Source: Croceitalea rosinachiae (GTDB taxonomy: Bacteria > Bacteroidota > Bacteroidia > Flavobacteriales > Flavobacteriaceae). From it: a stretch of 64,000 nt of DNA. A program made the position numbers and the translations under genes. Numbering within the stretch: the stretch's first letter is position 1; each line of letters begins with the position of its first letter. The DNA lies in the NCBI RefSeq assembly GCF_031846445.1, contig NZ_JAVRHR010000001.1, positions 1,426,001-1,490,000 on the forward strand, written 5' to 3'. The notes beneath the pieces are model-generated. The model had not been told where the DNA came from, made no database searches, and was given only the letters and a program-made list of their open reading frames with translations. Shown here piece by piece: positions 34,612 through 43,815 of this stretch.

Positions 34612-36476
34612 GAAATTGCTTTTGTATAGTAATAATTCTAGCCATTTTTACAACAAGTTGTACTGAAGTGCCACCAGAAAAAAAATCGCCACAAATGAAA
34701 AAAAGAAAAGTGGTTGTTTACCAAGTTTTTACTCGTTTATTTGGCAACACCAATACTATGAACAAACCATGGGGCACTATTGAAGAAAATGGTGTGGGCA
34801 AATTTGCTGACTTTAATGACAAAGCTTTGTCTGAAATCAAAGACTTGGGCATTACCCATGTTTGGTATACTGGCGTACCACATCATGCAGTTATAAATGA
34901 TTACAACGCTTTTGGTATTTCAAATGATGACCCCGACGTAGTTAAAGGTAGAGCAGGATCCCCTTATGCTGTAAAAGATTACTATAATGTAAATCCTGAT
35001 TTGGCAATAGAGCCTTCTAACCGATTGGAAGAGTTTAAAGCGTTGATCGATCGTACCCATAAAAAGGGTATGAAAGTAATCATTGATATTGTGCCTAATC
35101 ATGTAGCTCGTAATTATGAAGGCTTGACGAACCCAGAAGGAGTTGAAGATTTTGGTCTTAATGATGATACTTCGGTTGAATACTCTAGAAATAATAACTT
35201 TTATTACATTCCAAATAGCGAATTCAAAGTGCCTGAATGGCAAGATGGGTTTTTGCCTTTAGGTGGAGATAAGAATCCTTTAAGTGATACTAAGTTTAAA
35301 GAGGTGCCAGCAAAATGGACAGGCAATGGGTCTAGGTCGCCGCAACCCGACATCAATGATTGGTATGAAACCGTAAAAATCAATTATGGTGTTCGACCTG
35401 ACGGTACTTTAGATTTTGAACTACTCCCAGAAGAATATGCACAGATGGATTATAAAGTGCATTGTAAGTTTTGGAAGGATAAAGATTTACCTGATTCTTG
35501 GTATAAATTTAGGGATATAGCATTGTATTGGATGAATCTTGGAGTTGATGGTTTTCGTTTTGATATGGCCGAAATGGTTCCGGTAGAGTTTTGGAGTTTT
35601 ATGAATTCTTCCATCAAAATGAAAAACCAAGATGCCTTTATTTTAGCTGAAGTTTATAATCCGCAGTTATATCGTGATTATATCCATAAGGGCAAAATGG
35701 ATTACCTCTATGATAAAGTAGAGCTATATGATAGTATAAAGCATATTATGAAAGGCTATGGCTGGACAGATCATATTCCAGTTGTTCAAAATGGGCTAAA
35801 AGATATTGAGCATCATATGCTTCACTTTTTAGAAAATCATGATGAGCAACGCATAGCAAGTCCAGATTTTGTAGGTAGAGCTGAGATTGCAAAACCGGCT
35901 ATGGTGGTTTCTGCAACTATCAGCACTTCACCTACGATGATTTATTTTGGACAAGAAGTAGGTGAAGATGGTTCGGAAAATGCAGGTTTTGGAAGCCCTA
36001 CCCGAACATCGATATTTGACTATGTTGGTGTGCCTGCGCATCAACGTTGGGTGAATGATAAAAAGTTTGATGGTGGTCAACTTACTGACTCAGAAAAAGA
36101 ATTGAGAGACTTTTACAAGAGACTTTTAAATTTCACCATTGGTAGTTCTGCTTTAATGGGCGACTATCAAGAAATCCATTTTTATAACAAGGATAGTACC
36201 GAAAACTACAATCATAGGGTACTGTCTTATGTTCGATGGAGTGAAGATGAAAAATTGATTATTGTTTCAAATTTTGATGTTGATGAAGACTATGACTTTG
36301 AGCTTAAGATTCCGAAAGACGTTATTTCTAAATGGGGATTAAAAAAATCTCACTATGATTTAACAGAAGAGCTATATGGGGAAAAGAGGTCTAATTTAAA
36401 AATTGAAGATGGAATTGGAAAAATAAAAATCTCTTTGCAACCTTTAGAATCTAATGTTCTCAGTCTGAATCGATGA
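34608..36476 (+). CDS. GH13 alpha-amylase-family lipoprotein
   Basis: 622 residues. The signal peptide ends in lipobox TTSC (Cys18), so the enzyme is an exported lipoprotein. The GH13 catalytic triad is visible: GVDGFRFDMAEM with nucleophile Asp319, FILAEVYN with acid/base Glu348 and FLENHDEQR with Asp412. The conserved VIDIVPNHVAR (around 165) is the fourth GH13 region. Residues after about 520 form the C-terminal beta-domain. It would hydrolyse alpha-1,4-glucans or maltooligosaccharides at the cell surface or in the periplasm and feed maltose to the GH65 phosphorylase. Translation is coupled by the ATGA overlap. A clear hairpin follows the stop, ending the operon. Confidence 0.9.
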   Translation: MRNCFCIVIILAIFTTSCTEVPPEKKSPQMKKRKVVVYQVFTRLFGNTNTMNKPWGTIEENGVGKFADFNDKALSEIKDLGITHVWYTGVPHHAVINDYNAFGISNDDPDVVKGRAGSPYAVKDYYNVNPDLAIEPSNRLEEFKALIDRTHKKGMKVIIDIVPNHVARNYEGLTNPEGVEDFGLNDDTSVEYSRNNNFYYIPNSEFKVPEWQDGFLPLGGDKNPLSDTKFKEVPAKWTGNGSRSPQPDINDWYETVKINYGVRPDGTLDFELLPEEYAQMDYKVHCKFWKDKDLPDSWYKFRDIALYWMNLGVDGFRFDMAEMVPVEFWSFMNSSIKMKNQDAFILAEVYNPQLYRDYIHKGKMDYLYDKVELYDSIKHIMKGYGWTDHIPVVQNGLKDIEHHMLHFLENHDEQRIASPDFVGRAEIAKPAMVVSATISTSPTMIYFGQEVGEDGSENAGFGSPTRTSIFDYVGVPAHQRWVNDKKFDGGQLTDSEKELRDFYKRLLNFTIGSSALMGDYQEIHFYNKDSTENYNHRVLSYVRWSEDEKLIIVSNFDVDEDYDFELKIPKDVISKWGLKKSHYDLTEELYGEKRSNLKIEDGIGKIKISLQPLESNVLSLNR

Positions 36477-36510
36477 AACGGGTCAATCATTACTAATTAA
36501 CCCGTTTTTT
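36476..36510 (+). terminator. Rho-independent terminator after GH13
   Basis: AAACGGGT and ACCCGTTT form an 8-base stem with a loop of about 13 bases, and the right arm runs into six T residues. It ends the LacI-GH65-GH13 operon. The opposite gene ends 16 bases beyond, so the hairpin may serve both directions. Confidence 0.75.
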
Positions 36511-36525
36511 ACCTAAATGGATCGA

Positions 36526-36951
36526 TTAACTTTTGGATTTGTCACTTGTTGCTTTATAAATTAGAGCAATTATAATACCAATTACTAAGTAGTAAATAAT
36601 ATTCAATACAGCATCAATCAGATGTCCTGTGAAATTCATCATTGTGGAAGTTGCGAAAAAGATTAATCCCATTCCGACCCCTACAAAGACCCCTACCCAA
36701 ATACCAAATTCAGCGCCTTCTTTAGCACTATGATGACCTCTTGCCCATTTTCCATAAATCGTGCTCATGGCAAAAGCGCTAATAAGACATCCAAAAAATA
36801 AATGGATGAAATCTGGCTCAACTTTCATTACGTTGTTTAAGACGTTATCTCCGTTAAGAGTTTCACCTAACATTCCCCATAGGACATAGCCAAGGACAAA
36901 CATGGCAACTCCTCCCGTAAGGGTAGCTAATAAATTTGATTTCGAAAACAT
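36526..36951 (-). CDS. Small four-helix membrane protein of unknown function
   Basis: 141 residues with about four hydrophobic segments: near 8-27, 50-66, 82-101 and 113-133. A charged loop, IYGKWARGHHSAKEGAEFG, lies between helices two and three and contains two adjacent histidines. The layout resembles DUF1761-type membrane proteins but I cannot assign it firmly. It is a single gene convergent with the GH13 operon and divergent from the glycerophosphodiesterase gene, with a 187-base gap upstream in which I see only an AT-rich tract. Confidence 0.7.
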   Translation of the reverse strand: MFSKSNLLATLTGGVAMFVLGYVLWGMLGETLNGDNVLNNVMKVEPDFIHLFFGCLISAFAMSTIYGKWARGHHSAKEGAEFGIWVGVFVGVGMGLIFFATSTMMNFTGHLIDAVLNIIYYLVIGIIIALIYKATSDKSKS

Positions 36952-37106
36952 AATTGATTATTTAGTTGGTTAATAATTAGGGCAATGTACAAATAATGTG
37001 AGAATAGTTTAAAAAAACAATATAATATTTACGAATATGATAAAAATAAATGTAAAATCTTGTTTTTTAAAACTTCAAACGTCTAAGTAATTTGATTTTC
37101 AAATTG

Positions 37107-37114
37107 TATTTTTG
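37107..37114 (+). promoter_or_regulatory. Candidate -7 element for the GDPD operon
   Basis: TATTTTTG matches TAnnTTTG and lies 24 bases before the ATG at 37139. The nearest TTTG (37091-37094) is only 12 bases upstream, so the -33 element is not convincing. Confidence 0.28.
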
Positions 37115-37138
37115 ATTTTCTAAAAAAGTATATTGAAA

Positions 37139-37894
37139 ATGAAAAAATACATACTTCTGGGCATTCTTTGTCTATCAGTTTTAAATTCATGTAATATGAA
37201 TAATGAAAAACTTTTGGTGATAGGCCATCGTGGTGCTATGGGTTATGAAACTGAAAATTCTCTAGCTTCTGTTCAAAAAGCCATTGATTTGGGAGCGGAT
37301 ATGATTGAGATTGATGTTTTTAAAATAAAGAGTGGGGAAATTGTCGTTTTTCATGATGAGAAATTAGACCGTTTGTCAAATGCACCGGGGAATATTGAAG
37401 ATTATTATATCTATGACCTTAGCAAAGTGATTTTAGAAGGCAATCATAAAATTCCAATGCTACAAGATGTTCTTAAATTAATTGACAATAAAGTCGCCCT
37501 CAATATTGAGCTTAAAGGCAAAAATACAGCAGATCGAGTAAACTTTATCTTAAATAATTATATCGAAAAACGTGGCTGGAGCCCAGATAATTTTGTGATT
37601 TCAAGTTTTAATTGGGATGAGCTAAAAGATATGCGCGAATTAAACCCTGATATTGCTATAGCTGTTTTGACTGAAGAAGAGGTTTTAGAAAATGCGGTTG
37701 CAATGGCAAAAGAATTGAATGCAGTTGCTGTTAACCCTTGGTTCAAAACTTTGACTCCAGAAAAAGTGAAACGGGTGCAGGATGAAGGTTTTAAAGTATA
37801 TACCTATACCGTAAATGAACCCGAAGACCTCCAGCGAATGGTTGATTTTGGTGTTGATGGTATTTTTACGAATTACCCCGATAGAATACAGTGA
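37139..37894 (+). CDS. Glycerophosphodiester phosphodiesterase lipoprotein
   Basis: 251 residues from the ATG at 37139. A TTG two codons earlier is possible but weaker. Lipoprotein signal MKKYILLGILCLSVLNSC. GDPD fold motifs are all present: VIGHRGAMGYETENS with the catalytic His, MIEIDVFK with metal-binding Glu and Asp, VFHDEKLDRL with the second catalytic His, LNIELKGK with metal-binding Glu, and the C-terminal DGIFTNYPD. It hydrolyses glycerophosphodiesters such as glycerophosphoethanolamine to glycerol-3-phosphate plus the alcohol, outside the cytoplasm. The nearby glpF and glpK fit a glycerol-lipid salvage role. The stop overlaps the next start by 4 bases (GTGA). Confidence 0.92.
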   Translation: MKKYILLGILCLSVLNSCNMNNEKLLVIGHRGAMGYETENSLASVQKAIDLGADMIEIDVFKIKSGEIVVFHDEKLDRLSNAPGNIEDYYIYDLSKVILEGNHKIPMLQDVLKLIDNKVALNIELKGKNTADRVNFILNNYIEKRGWSPDNFVISSFNWDELKDMRELNPDIAIAVLTEEEVLENAVAMAKELNAVAVNPWFKTLTPEKVKRVQDEGFKVYTYTVNEPEDLQRMVDFGVDGIFTNYPDRIQ

Positions 37895-39174
37895 TTTATG
37901 ATGTAATCGTGGTGGGTGGTGGAGCTGCCGGATTTTACGCTGCTATACAGATTGCAGAGCGTAACCCCAACCTTACTGTGGCTATATTTGAAAGAGGTAA
38001 GACCGTTCTTGGTAAAGTAAAGGTATCTGGTGGAGGTCGTTGTAATGTTACTCATGCTGAATTCAATCCACAAGATTTGACCAATAATTACCCAAGGGGA
38101 AAAAAGGAGTTACTTGGCCCATTTCATGCCTATTGTACCGGTGATGTCATGCAGTTTTTTGAAGAGCGAGGTGTTCCACTAAAAATAGAAAAAGATGGAC
38201 GTATATTCCCCATTTCAAATAGTTCGCAAAGCGTTATAGATTGCTTTATGGATGAAGTTGAAAGACTTTCCATTAAAGTATTACGAAACAATACTGTGAA
38301 AACCTTTGAGCCTTCTCATGAAGTTGCTAATGGTTGGAGGATTACTACAAAGAATAAATATTATCATTGCCGAAAATTGTTAGTGGCTACAGGGAGTAGT
38401 CTTAATGTATGGAAGTTGCTTCGTCAGTTAGGACATGAAATCGTTCCTCCGGCACCTTCTTTGTTTACTTTTAATATTGTAGATAAACGAATTGAAGGTA
38501 TTCAAGGTGTGAGTACTAATGCTGCAGTCCGCGTTTTACAGCAGAAAAGGTATGATTCTAAAATATCAATTCAGCTTAGGAGTACTGTAAAGCAAGAATC
38601 TATTTTAGAATCTGATGGCCCCATATTAATTACCCATTGGGGACTGAGTGGTCCGGCCATTTTGAAATTATCAGCTTGGGGGGCAAATATTTTGAATGAG
38701 CTTAACTATAATTTTAGAATTGAAGTGAATTGGCTTCCCGATTATAGTACGGAATCTTTGGAACGTCTTTTTTCGGAAATTAAGGTTATTGAAGCTAAGA
38801 AGACCGTATTGAAAACCAAGGCAGTTGACCTTCCAAGACGCTTGTGGAACAGTCTTGCCAAGGCCGCAGCAATCACTCCGGAACTTCGCTGGGCAGATGC
38901 CTCTAAAGAATGTATAAGGGCTCTTGCCGAACAATTGACAAAGTGCAACCTTAAAGTAGAAGGTAAAAGTACTTTTAAAGAGGAGTTTGTGACTGCTGGG
39001 GGGGTAGATTTAAAAGAAATCAATTTTAAGACTTTCGAAAGCAAAAAATTGAAAAACGTCTATTTCGCAGGAGAAGTTATCAATGTTGACGCCATTACTG
39101 GCGGATTTAACTTTCAAAATGCTTGGACAGGAGCTTATATAGCTGCTAAAGCTATTGCAAATACCCAGCAATAA
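37891..39174 (+). CDS. HI0933/YhiN-family FAD-dependent oxidoreductase
   Basis: 427 residues starting with GTG, accepted because the dinucleotide-binding motif VVGGGAAGFYAA begins at residue 7 and leaves no room for another start. Family markers are GKVKVSGGGRCNVTHAEF near 50, VATGSSLNVWKLL near 165, HWGLSGPAILKLSAWGA near 250, VTAGGVDLKEIN near 370 and the ending VYFAGEVINVDAITGGFNFQNAWTGAYIA. The family is widely conserved, with an FAD-binding domain and an inserted domain. Its substrate is not established, and names such as aminoacetone oxidase should be treated with care. Translation is coupled to GDPD by a GTGA overlap. Its 3' end overlaps the convergent glpF end by 23 bases. Confidence 0.88.
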   Translation: MIYDVIVVGGGAAGFYAAIQIAERNPNLTVAIFERGKTVLGKVKVSGGGRCNVTHAEFNPQDLTNNYPRGKKELLGPFHAYCTGDVMQFFEERGVPLKIEKDGRIFPISNSSQSVIDCFMDEVERLSIKVLRNNTVKTFEPSHEVANGWRITTKNKYYHCRKLLVATGSSLNVWKLLRQLGHEIVPPAPSLFTFNIVDKRIEGIQGVSTNAAVRVLQQKRYDSKISIQLRSTVKQESILESDGPILITHWGLSGPAILKLSAWGANILNELNYNFRIEVNWLPDYSTESLERLFSEIKVIEAKKTVLKTKAVDLPRRLWNSLAKAAAITPELRWADASKECIRALAEQLTKCNLKVEGKSTFKEEFVTAGGVDLKEINFKTFESKKLKNVYFAGEVINVDAITGGFNFQNAWTGAYIAAKAIANTQQ

Positions 39175-39880
39175 TAGCCGCTAAAAGCCCTCCTAAAATT
39201 GGACCCACAACAGGTACCCAAGAATATGCCCAACCATTCGACCCCTTATTTTTTATTGGCACTAAGGCATGTATAATTCGAGGCCCTAAATCACGGGCAG
39301 GATTAATGGCATAACCTGTGGTGCCACCTAATGAAAGCCCAATAGACCATACAATTAAAGCCACGGGCAATGCGCCAAGTGAACCCAAGCCGATTATAGT
39401 GTTATCATCAGTAAGGGTAGCATCTGTAAAAAACAGAACTGCAAAAACCAAAACAAAAGTTCCTAGAATTTCGGTCAGCATATTAATAGGAATATTCTTG
39501 ATTGCTGGTGTATTACAAAATACGCCTCGTTTGGTATCTCCGTCTTCAGTCAAGTTAAAATGATCTTTATTCATTAACCAAACAAAAAATGCCCCAAGCA
39601 TAGCGCCAATAAATTGAGCGAGAATATATTTTGGAACGTCGTAAATCGAAAACTCCCCAGCCCAAGCTAAACCAATGGTAACAGCAGGATTCATATGAGC
39701 ACCACTATAAGGTCCTGCAACCACTACGCCTGTATAGACAGCTAAAGCCCAACCTGTGGTAATGACGATCCAACCTGAACTATTTCCGTAGGTTTTATTT
39801 AAAGATACATTGGCATTCACGCCACATCCTAAGAGAATTAAAAGAAAAGTGCCTACTATCTCGGCAATAAATGGGGTCAT
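39152..39880 (-). CDS. glpF: Glycerol uptake facilitator (aquaglyceroporin)
   Basis: 242 residues, six membrane helices with two half-helix NPA motifs: SGAHMNPAVTIG (around 65) and GYAINPARDLGPR (around 195). The Asp after the second NPAR is typical of glycerol facilitators and not of water-only aquaporins. It lets glycerol diffuse through the inner membrane, where the kinase encoded just upstream traps it. It begins 35 bases after the glpK stop, so the two form an operon in the order glpK-glpF, the reverse of the usual order in Escherichia coli. Confidence 0.93.
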   Translation of the reverse strand: MTPFIAEIVGTFLLILLGCGVNANVSLNKTYGNSSGWIVITTGWALAVYTGVVVAGPYSGAHMNPAVTIGLAWAGEFSIYDVPKYILAQFIGAMLGAFFVWLMNKDHFNLTEDGDTKRGVFCNTPAIKNIPINMLTEILGTFVLVFAVLFFTDATLTDDNTIIGLGSLGALPVALIVWSIGLSLGGTTGYAINPARDLGPRIIHALVPIKNKGSNGWAYSWVPVVGPILGGLLAAIIAGYLQ

Positions 39881-39915
39881 TTTGATCAGTTTATTTTAGT
39901 CTAAAGTATTACTTG

Positions 39916-41409
39916 TTAATTTTCTGTCCAATGCTCCAAAGCATTAATTGCCCTGTACCATCCCTTTATCCCAGTATCAATAGCTGCTCTGTCTTTTGTC
40001 GGATTGAAATGAACATCGGTTTGCCAAATATCCTGAATTTCTTCTTGACTATTCCAAAAACCCACTGCTAATCCAGCCAAATATGCAGCACCCATAACCG
40101 TAGTTTCCACTATTTTAGGTCTAACAGTTATCGTATTTAAAACATCAGCTTGAAATTGCATCAATAAATCATTCACGGTCGCCCCACCATCAACACGAAG
40201 TTCTTGAATGGACAATCCCGAATCGGCTTCCATTGCCTTTAATATATCCATGGTTTGATAAGCAATTGAATCTAAAGCAGCTCTCGCAATATGAGCATCG
40301 GTACTACCGCGGGTAAGCCCGAAAACAGTACCCTGTGCTTGTTGATTCCAGTGGGGAGCCCCTAATCCTGCAAAAGCAGGAACAAAATATACTCCTTCAG
40401 AATTTTCAACAGAACTTGCTAAAGATTCCACATCAGAAGAGTTTTTTATAATTTTTAGACTGTCGCGCAGCCATTGAACTACAGCGCCTGCAATGAAAAT
40501 ACTTCCTTCGAGAGCGTAGGTCGTTTTACCATTGATTTTCCATGCAACTGTGGTCAAGAGATTGTTTTTTGATTTTGTGGGTTCATCACCTATATTCATC
40601 AACATAAAACAACCTGTGCCATAGGTGTTTTTGACCATGCCTTTTTGCGTACACATTTGACCAAAGAGTGCTGCTTGTTGGTCACCTGCTATACCAGCAA
40701 TCGGAATTTTATTGGCAAAGAAATTAGGACTAGTATGTCCATATATCTCGCTTGATTGCTTGACTTCGGGTAACATGCTTCTTGGAATGGTAAATAGCTC
40801 TAAAAGTTCGCTGTCCCATTCCATGGAATTAATATTGAACATCAATGAACGCGAAGCATTGGTTACATCGGTCATATGCAACTTTCCTTGAGTCATTTTC
40901 CAAATCAACCAAGAATCAATAGTTCCCCACGCCAATTCGCCCGCTTCAGCTCTTTCTCTTGCTCCTTCAACATTGTCTAGTATCCATTTAACTTTAGTGG
41001 CGGAGAAATAAGAATCAATTACCAATCCGGTTTTCTCTCGTATCATTTCTGATTTTCCGGCCGCTTTTAACTCATCACAATACCCAGAGGTGCGTTTATC
41101 TTGCCAAACTATTGCATTGTATATGGGTTGACCAGTTTTTCTATTCCAAACCACGGCGGTTTCACGTTGGTTGGTTATACCTATAGCTGCTATTTGAGTT
41201 CCTTCTAAACCTTTTTTAGTTACTGCCTCAGCGGCCATTCCAGCTTGAGTTGACCATATCTCAGTAGCATCATGTTCTACCCATCCAGGTTTGGGAAAAA
41301 TTTGGGTAAATTCTTTTTGGGCTACCGAAACTATTGCCCCTTTTTTGTCAAAAACAACTGCTCTGCAACTTGTGGTGCCTTGGTCCAAGGCCAGAATGTA
41401 TTCGCTCAT
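39916..41409 (-). CDS. glpK: Glycerol kinase
   Basis: 497 residues, full length for an FGGY-family glycerol kinase. Motifs are LALDQGTTSCRAVVFD at the start (phosphate-1 loop), GITNQRETAVVWNRKTG (the glycerol-binding Arg-Glu), WGTIDSWLIWKMT, GIAGDQQAALFGQMC with the catalytic Asp, NTYGTGCFML and LRVDGGATVNDLLMQFQAD. It phosphorylates glycerol to glycerol-3-phosphate in the cytoplasm. No glycerol-3-phosphate dehydrogenase lies in the window. It heads the glpK-glpF operon. Confidence 0.96.
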   Translation of the reverse strand: MSEYILALDQGTTSCRAVVFDKKGAIVSVAQKEFTQIFPKPGWVEHDATEIWSTQAGMAAEAVTKKGLEGTQIAAIGITNQRETAVVWNRKTGQPIYNAIVWQDKRTSGYCDELKAAGKSEMIREKTGLVIDSYFSATKVKWILDNVEGARERAEAGELAWGTIDSWLIWKMTQGKLHMTDVTNASRSLMFNINSMEWDSELLELFTIPRSMLPEVKQSSEIYGHTSPNFFANKIPIAGIAGDQQAALFGQMCTQKGMVKNTYGTGCFMLMNIGDEPTKSKNNLLTTVAWKINGKTTYALEGSIFIAGAVVQWLRDSLKIIKNSSDVESLASSVENSEGVYFVPAFAGLGAPHWNQQAQGTVFGLTRGSTDAHIARAALDSIAYQTMDILKAMEADSGLSIQELRVDGGATVNDLLMQFQADVLNTITVRPKIVETTVMGAAYLAGLAVGFWNSQEEIQDIWQTDVHFNPTKDRAAIDTGIKGWYRAINALEHWTEN

Positions 41410-41490
41410 AATTTAAAATTAATGGACAGTAAATTACTAAAATAAATTAGAGTAGCTTTAGGCTAGTACAAAAGATAAAACCAAATTTTC

Positions 41491-42024
41491 ATGGAAACAT
41501 TTATTGTGTTTTTAAGAGGGATTAATGTAAGCGGTAAAAAGAAGATAAAGATGGCCGAATTGAAAGCTTCTTTGACTAAAAATGGATTTGATCAAGTGAA
41601 AAGCTATATCCAAAGTGGAAATCTAATTTTAGATTCAGAAATGAAATCAAATAGTATCGCTGACAAAGTTCAAAAGTGTATTCGTGATAATTTTGGTTTT
41701 CAAGTTCCCACTCTTGTTTTGACTTCTACTGAAGTAAATACCATTTTAAGAGACATACCTTTCCATAATGCAGAAGACAAAAACCTGTATTTTACACTTT
41801 TACACGAAAAACCGGACTTAGAATTAGTCGAAGATTTTAATTCCCTTCAATTTGAAAACGAAGACTTTTTTATTTCCGAAAGTTGTGTTTATTTGAACTG
41901 TAAAAAAGGAGCTGGTAAAGCAAAGTTGAATAATAACCTGATTGAAAATAAGCTTAAGATAATAGCAACTACAAGAAATCTAAACACGATGAAGAAAATG
42001 CTAGAAATGACTTCTTCAACCTAA
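41491..42024 (+). CDS. DUF1697 family protein
   Basis: 177 residues, cytoplasmic. The N-terminus ETFIVFLRGINVSGKKKIKMAELK and the next block GFDQVKSYIQSGNLIL are the family signature. The C-terminal motif is KAKLNNNLIENKL followed by TTRNLNTMKKM. The family is broadly distributed in bacteria and has no established function; the shape suggests a small alpha/beta ligand- or nucleic-acid-binding fold. A single-gene unit. Its stop overlaps the convergent tspO-like stop by 4 bases. Confidence 0.9.
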   Translation: METFIVFLRGINVSGKKKIKMAELKASLTKNGFDQVKSYIQSGNLILDSEMKSNSIADKVQKCIRDNFGFQVPTLVLTSTEVNTILRDIPFHNAEDKNLYFTLLHEKPDLELVEDFNSLQFENEDFFISESCVYLNCKKGAGKAKLNNNLIENKLKIIATTRNLNTMKKMLEMTSST

Positions 42025-42494
42025 TTGAGCTCCCAAATCTTGAAGTTTAAAATTGTTGCAAATGAGACCCATAACAAATAGGGAATCATCAATATTGCGG
42101 CTTTTCTACTTACAACTTTAAACCATCTTATGGTTAAGATAATCATTACCAATAAAATTAGGATTATAAATAAAGCAGCTAAAGGATTTTTTAACCCAAA
42201 GAAAACGATACTCCAAAGAGCGTTTAGCAATAGTTGAAACCCGAAGTGGTAGAGTGCAGTTTTAACCCAAATATGATGAAAACCTTTACCCCAGACAATG
42301 CCAGCGGCAATACCCATTAAAACATATAGAGCTGTCCATACGGGTGCGAACAACCAATTTGGTGGATTAAAACTGGGTTTATTTAAAGTTAAATACCAAT
42401 CATTTACAGAGCTTTGAGTGGCAAAACTCGAAAGAAAACCTATTAAAAGACAAACAACAACAGCAATTAATATTTTAATAACCTTTCTTTTCAT
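42021..42494 (-). CDS. tspO: TspO/MBR family membrane protein
   Basis: 157 residues with five hydrophobic segments. The conserved block SVNDWYLTLNKPSFNPPNWLFAPVWTALYVLMG sits in its usual position (residues 29-61; quoted here only to show the W-Y-x-x-L-x-K-P-x-F-x-P-P core, in two parts: DWYLTLNKPSF and NPPNWLFAPVWT). Another marker is FGLKNPLAALFIILILL. TspO proteins bind porphyrins and other small hydrophobic molecules in the membrane and are linked to stress and light responses in bacteria. The actual ligand here is unknown. Confidence 0.92.
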   Translation of the reverse strand: MKRKVIKILIAVVVCLLIGFLSSFATQSSVNDWYLTLNKPSFNPPNWLFAPVWTALYVLMGIAAGIVWGKGFHHIWVKTALYHFGFQLLLNALWSIVFFGLKNPLAALFIILILLVMIILTIRWFKVVSRKAAILMIPYLLWVSFATILNFKIWELN

Positions 42495-42560
42495 GGTAGC
42501 GCAATTCTTACTAAAATAACAATTAATTTGAATTGAACATCACCTTGTTTGTACTTGATT

Positions 42561-42568
42561 TATATTTG
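42561..42568 (+). promoter_or_regulatory. Candidate -7 element for mvaD
   Basis: TATATTTG is an exact TAnnTTTG match, 16 bases before the mvaD ATG. A TTG at 42533-42535 is 25 bases away, slightly far for a -33 element. Confidence 0.35.
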
Positions 42569-42584
42569 CTAAAATTGCTTCTGA

Positions 42585-43682
42585 ATGGTTGAGAATGATT
42601 TTGTTTTAAATAGCACCTTGAAATTACCTCTTGAAGGTAAAGTTAGTTGGAAGGCACCAAGTAATATTGCTTTAGTGAAGTATTGGGGAAAGAAAGAAAA
42701 TCAAATTCCGGCAAATCCGTCAATTAGTTTTACGCTAGACGCCTGTACCACAAGAACAACACTGTCATATTCAAAACTGAATAGGGCTTCAGACAATTTT
42801 TCATTTGATTTGTTTTTTGAAGGAAAGAAAAAAGAGGACTTTAAACCAAAAATCAATACTTTTTTTCAGCGAATTGAAAAGTATATCCCCTTTTTAAAGT
42901 CATATCATTTCAAAATTGAAACCTCAAACTCTTTTCCGCATAGTAGCGGAATAGCATCTTCTGCTAGCGGTATGGCTGCCTTAGCACTTTGTTTAATGTC
43001 TATTGAAAAACAAATTAATCCACAAATTAAGAACACTTATTTTAACCAAAAAGCATCTTTTTTGGCTCGCTTGGGTTCTGGAAGTGCATGCAGAAGTATT
43101 GAGGGCAATTTAATACAATGGGGAGATTACAAAGCAATTCCAGAAAGTTCAAATTTGTTTGGGGTAAAATATCCGTTTGAAGTTCATCCTAATTTTAAAA
43201 ACTTTCATGATACAATTTTGTTGGTGCACAAGGGTCAAAAAACGGTCAGTAGTACTGTTGGTCATGAGTTGATGCACAATCACCCTTTTGCTCAAGAGCG
43301 ATTTAAGCAAGCACATACTAATTTAGATACCCTAAAAGAAGTTATTTCTAGTGGAGATTTAGAAAAGTTTATTGAAGTTGTAGAGAGCGAAGCCTTGACT
43401 TTACATGCAATGATGATGACCAGTTTACCTTATTTTTTATTGATGAAGCCAAATACCTTAGAAATAATTAATAGAATTTGGTCATTTAGACAAGCTACAA
43501 AAACCCCTATTTGTTTTACATTGGATGCCGGCGCAAATGTTCACATACTTTATCCCGAAAAAGTAAAGGAAAAAGCAATTCAATTTATTCAAGATGAATT
43601 AGTTGCCTACTGTGAAAACGGACATTATATTTGTGATAGAATTGGGAATGGCGCTAAAAAGATAAGTTCGTCAGAAAGATAA
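42585..43682 (+). CDS. mvaD: Diphosphomevalonate decarboxylase
   Basis: 365 residues of the GHMP kinase superfamily. Diagnostic features are KAPSNIALVKYWGKKE near residue 23, NPSISFTLDACTTRTT near 43, the phosphate loop SSGIASSASGMAALAL near 125, ARLGSGSACRSIEG near 160 and LDAGANVHILYP near 307 with the catalytic Asp. It converts mevalonate diphosphate to isopentenyl diphosphate with ATP, the last step of the mevalonate route used by Flavobacteriia. The mevalonate kinase gene follows after 133 bases, and a candidate promoter for it lies in that gap, so it may be transcribed separately. Confidence 0.94.
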   Translation: MVENDFVLNSTLKLPLEGKVSWKAPSNIALVKYWGKKENQIPANPSISFTLDACTTRTTLSYSKLNRASDNFSFDLFFEGKKKEDFKPKINTFFQRIEKYIPFLKSYHFKIETSNSFPHSSGIASSASGMAALALCLMSIEKQINPQIKNTYFNQKASFLARLGSGSACRSIEGNLIQWGDYKAIPESSNLFGVKYPFEVHPNFKNFHDTILLVHKGQKTVSSTVGHELMHNHPFAQERFKQAHTNLDTLKEVISSGDLEKFIEVVESEALTLHAMMMTSLPYFLLMKPNTLEIINRIWSFRQATKTPICFTLDAGANVHILYPEKVKEKAIQFIQDELVAYCENGHYICDRIGNGAKKISSSER

Positions 43683-43737
43683 TTTTAATGCTTTTTAACC
43701 GTTAAATGATAACGCCAAACCGAATTATAGTATAAAC

Positions 43738-43769
43738 TTTTGATTAAGAAATCTCTTTGTTTATCTTTA
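43738..43769 (+). promoter_or_regulatory. Candidate promoter for mevalonate kinase operon
   Basis: TTTTG at 43738-43742, a 19-base spacer, then TATCTTTA (43762-43769). This matches the Bacteroidota arrangement (TTTG, 19 bases, TAnnTTTG) with one mismatch in the last base. The ATG lies 46 bases downstream. Confidence 0.5.
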
Positions 43770-43815
43770 TAATCAAAGTGATTAAACAAAATTTAGTTTA
43801 TCACAAAAAAATCAT

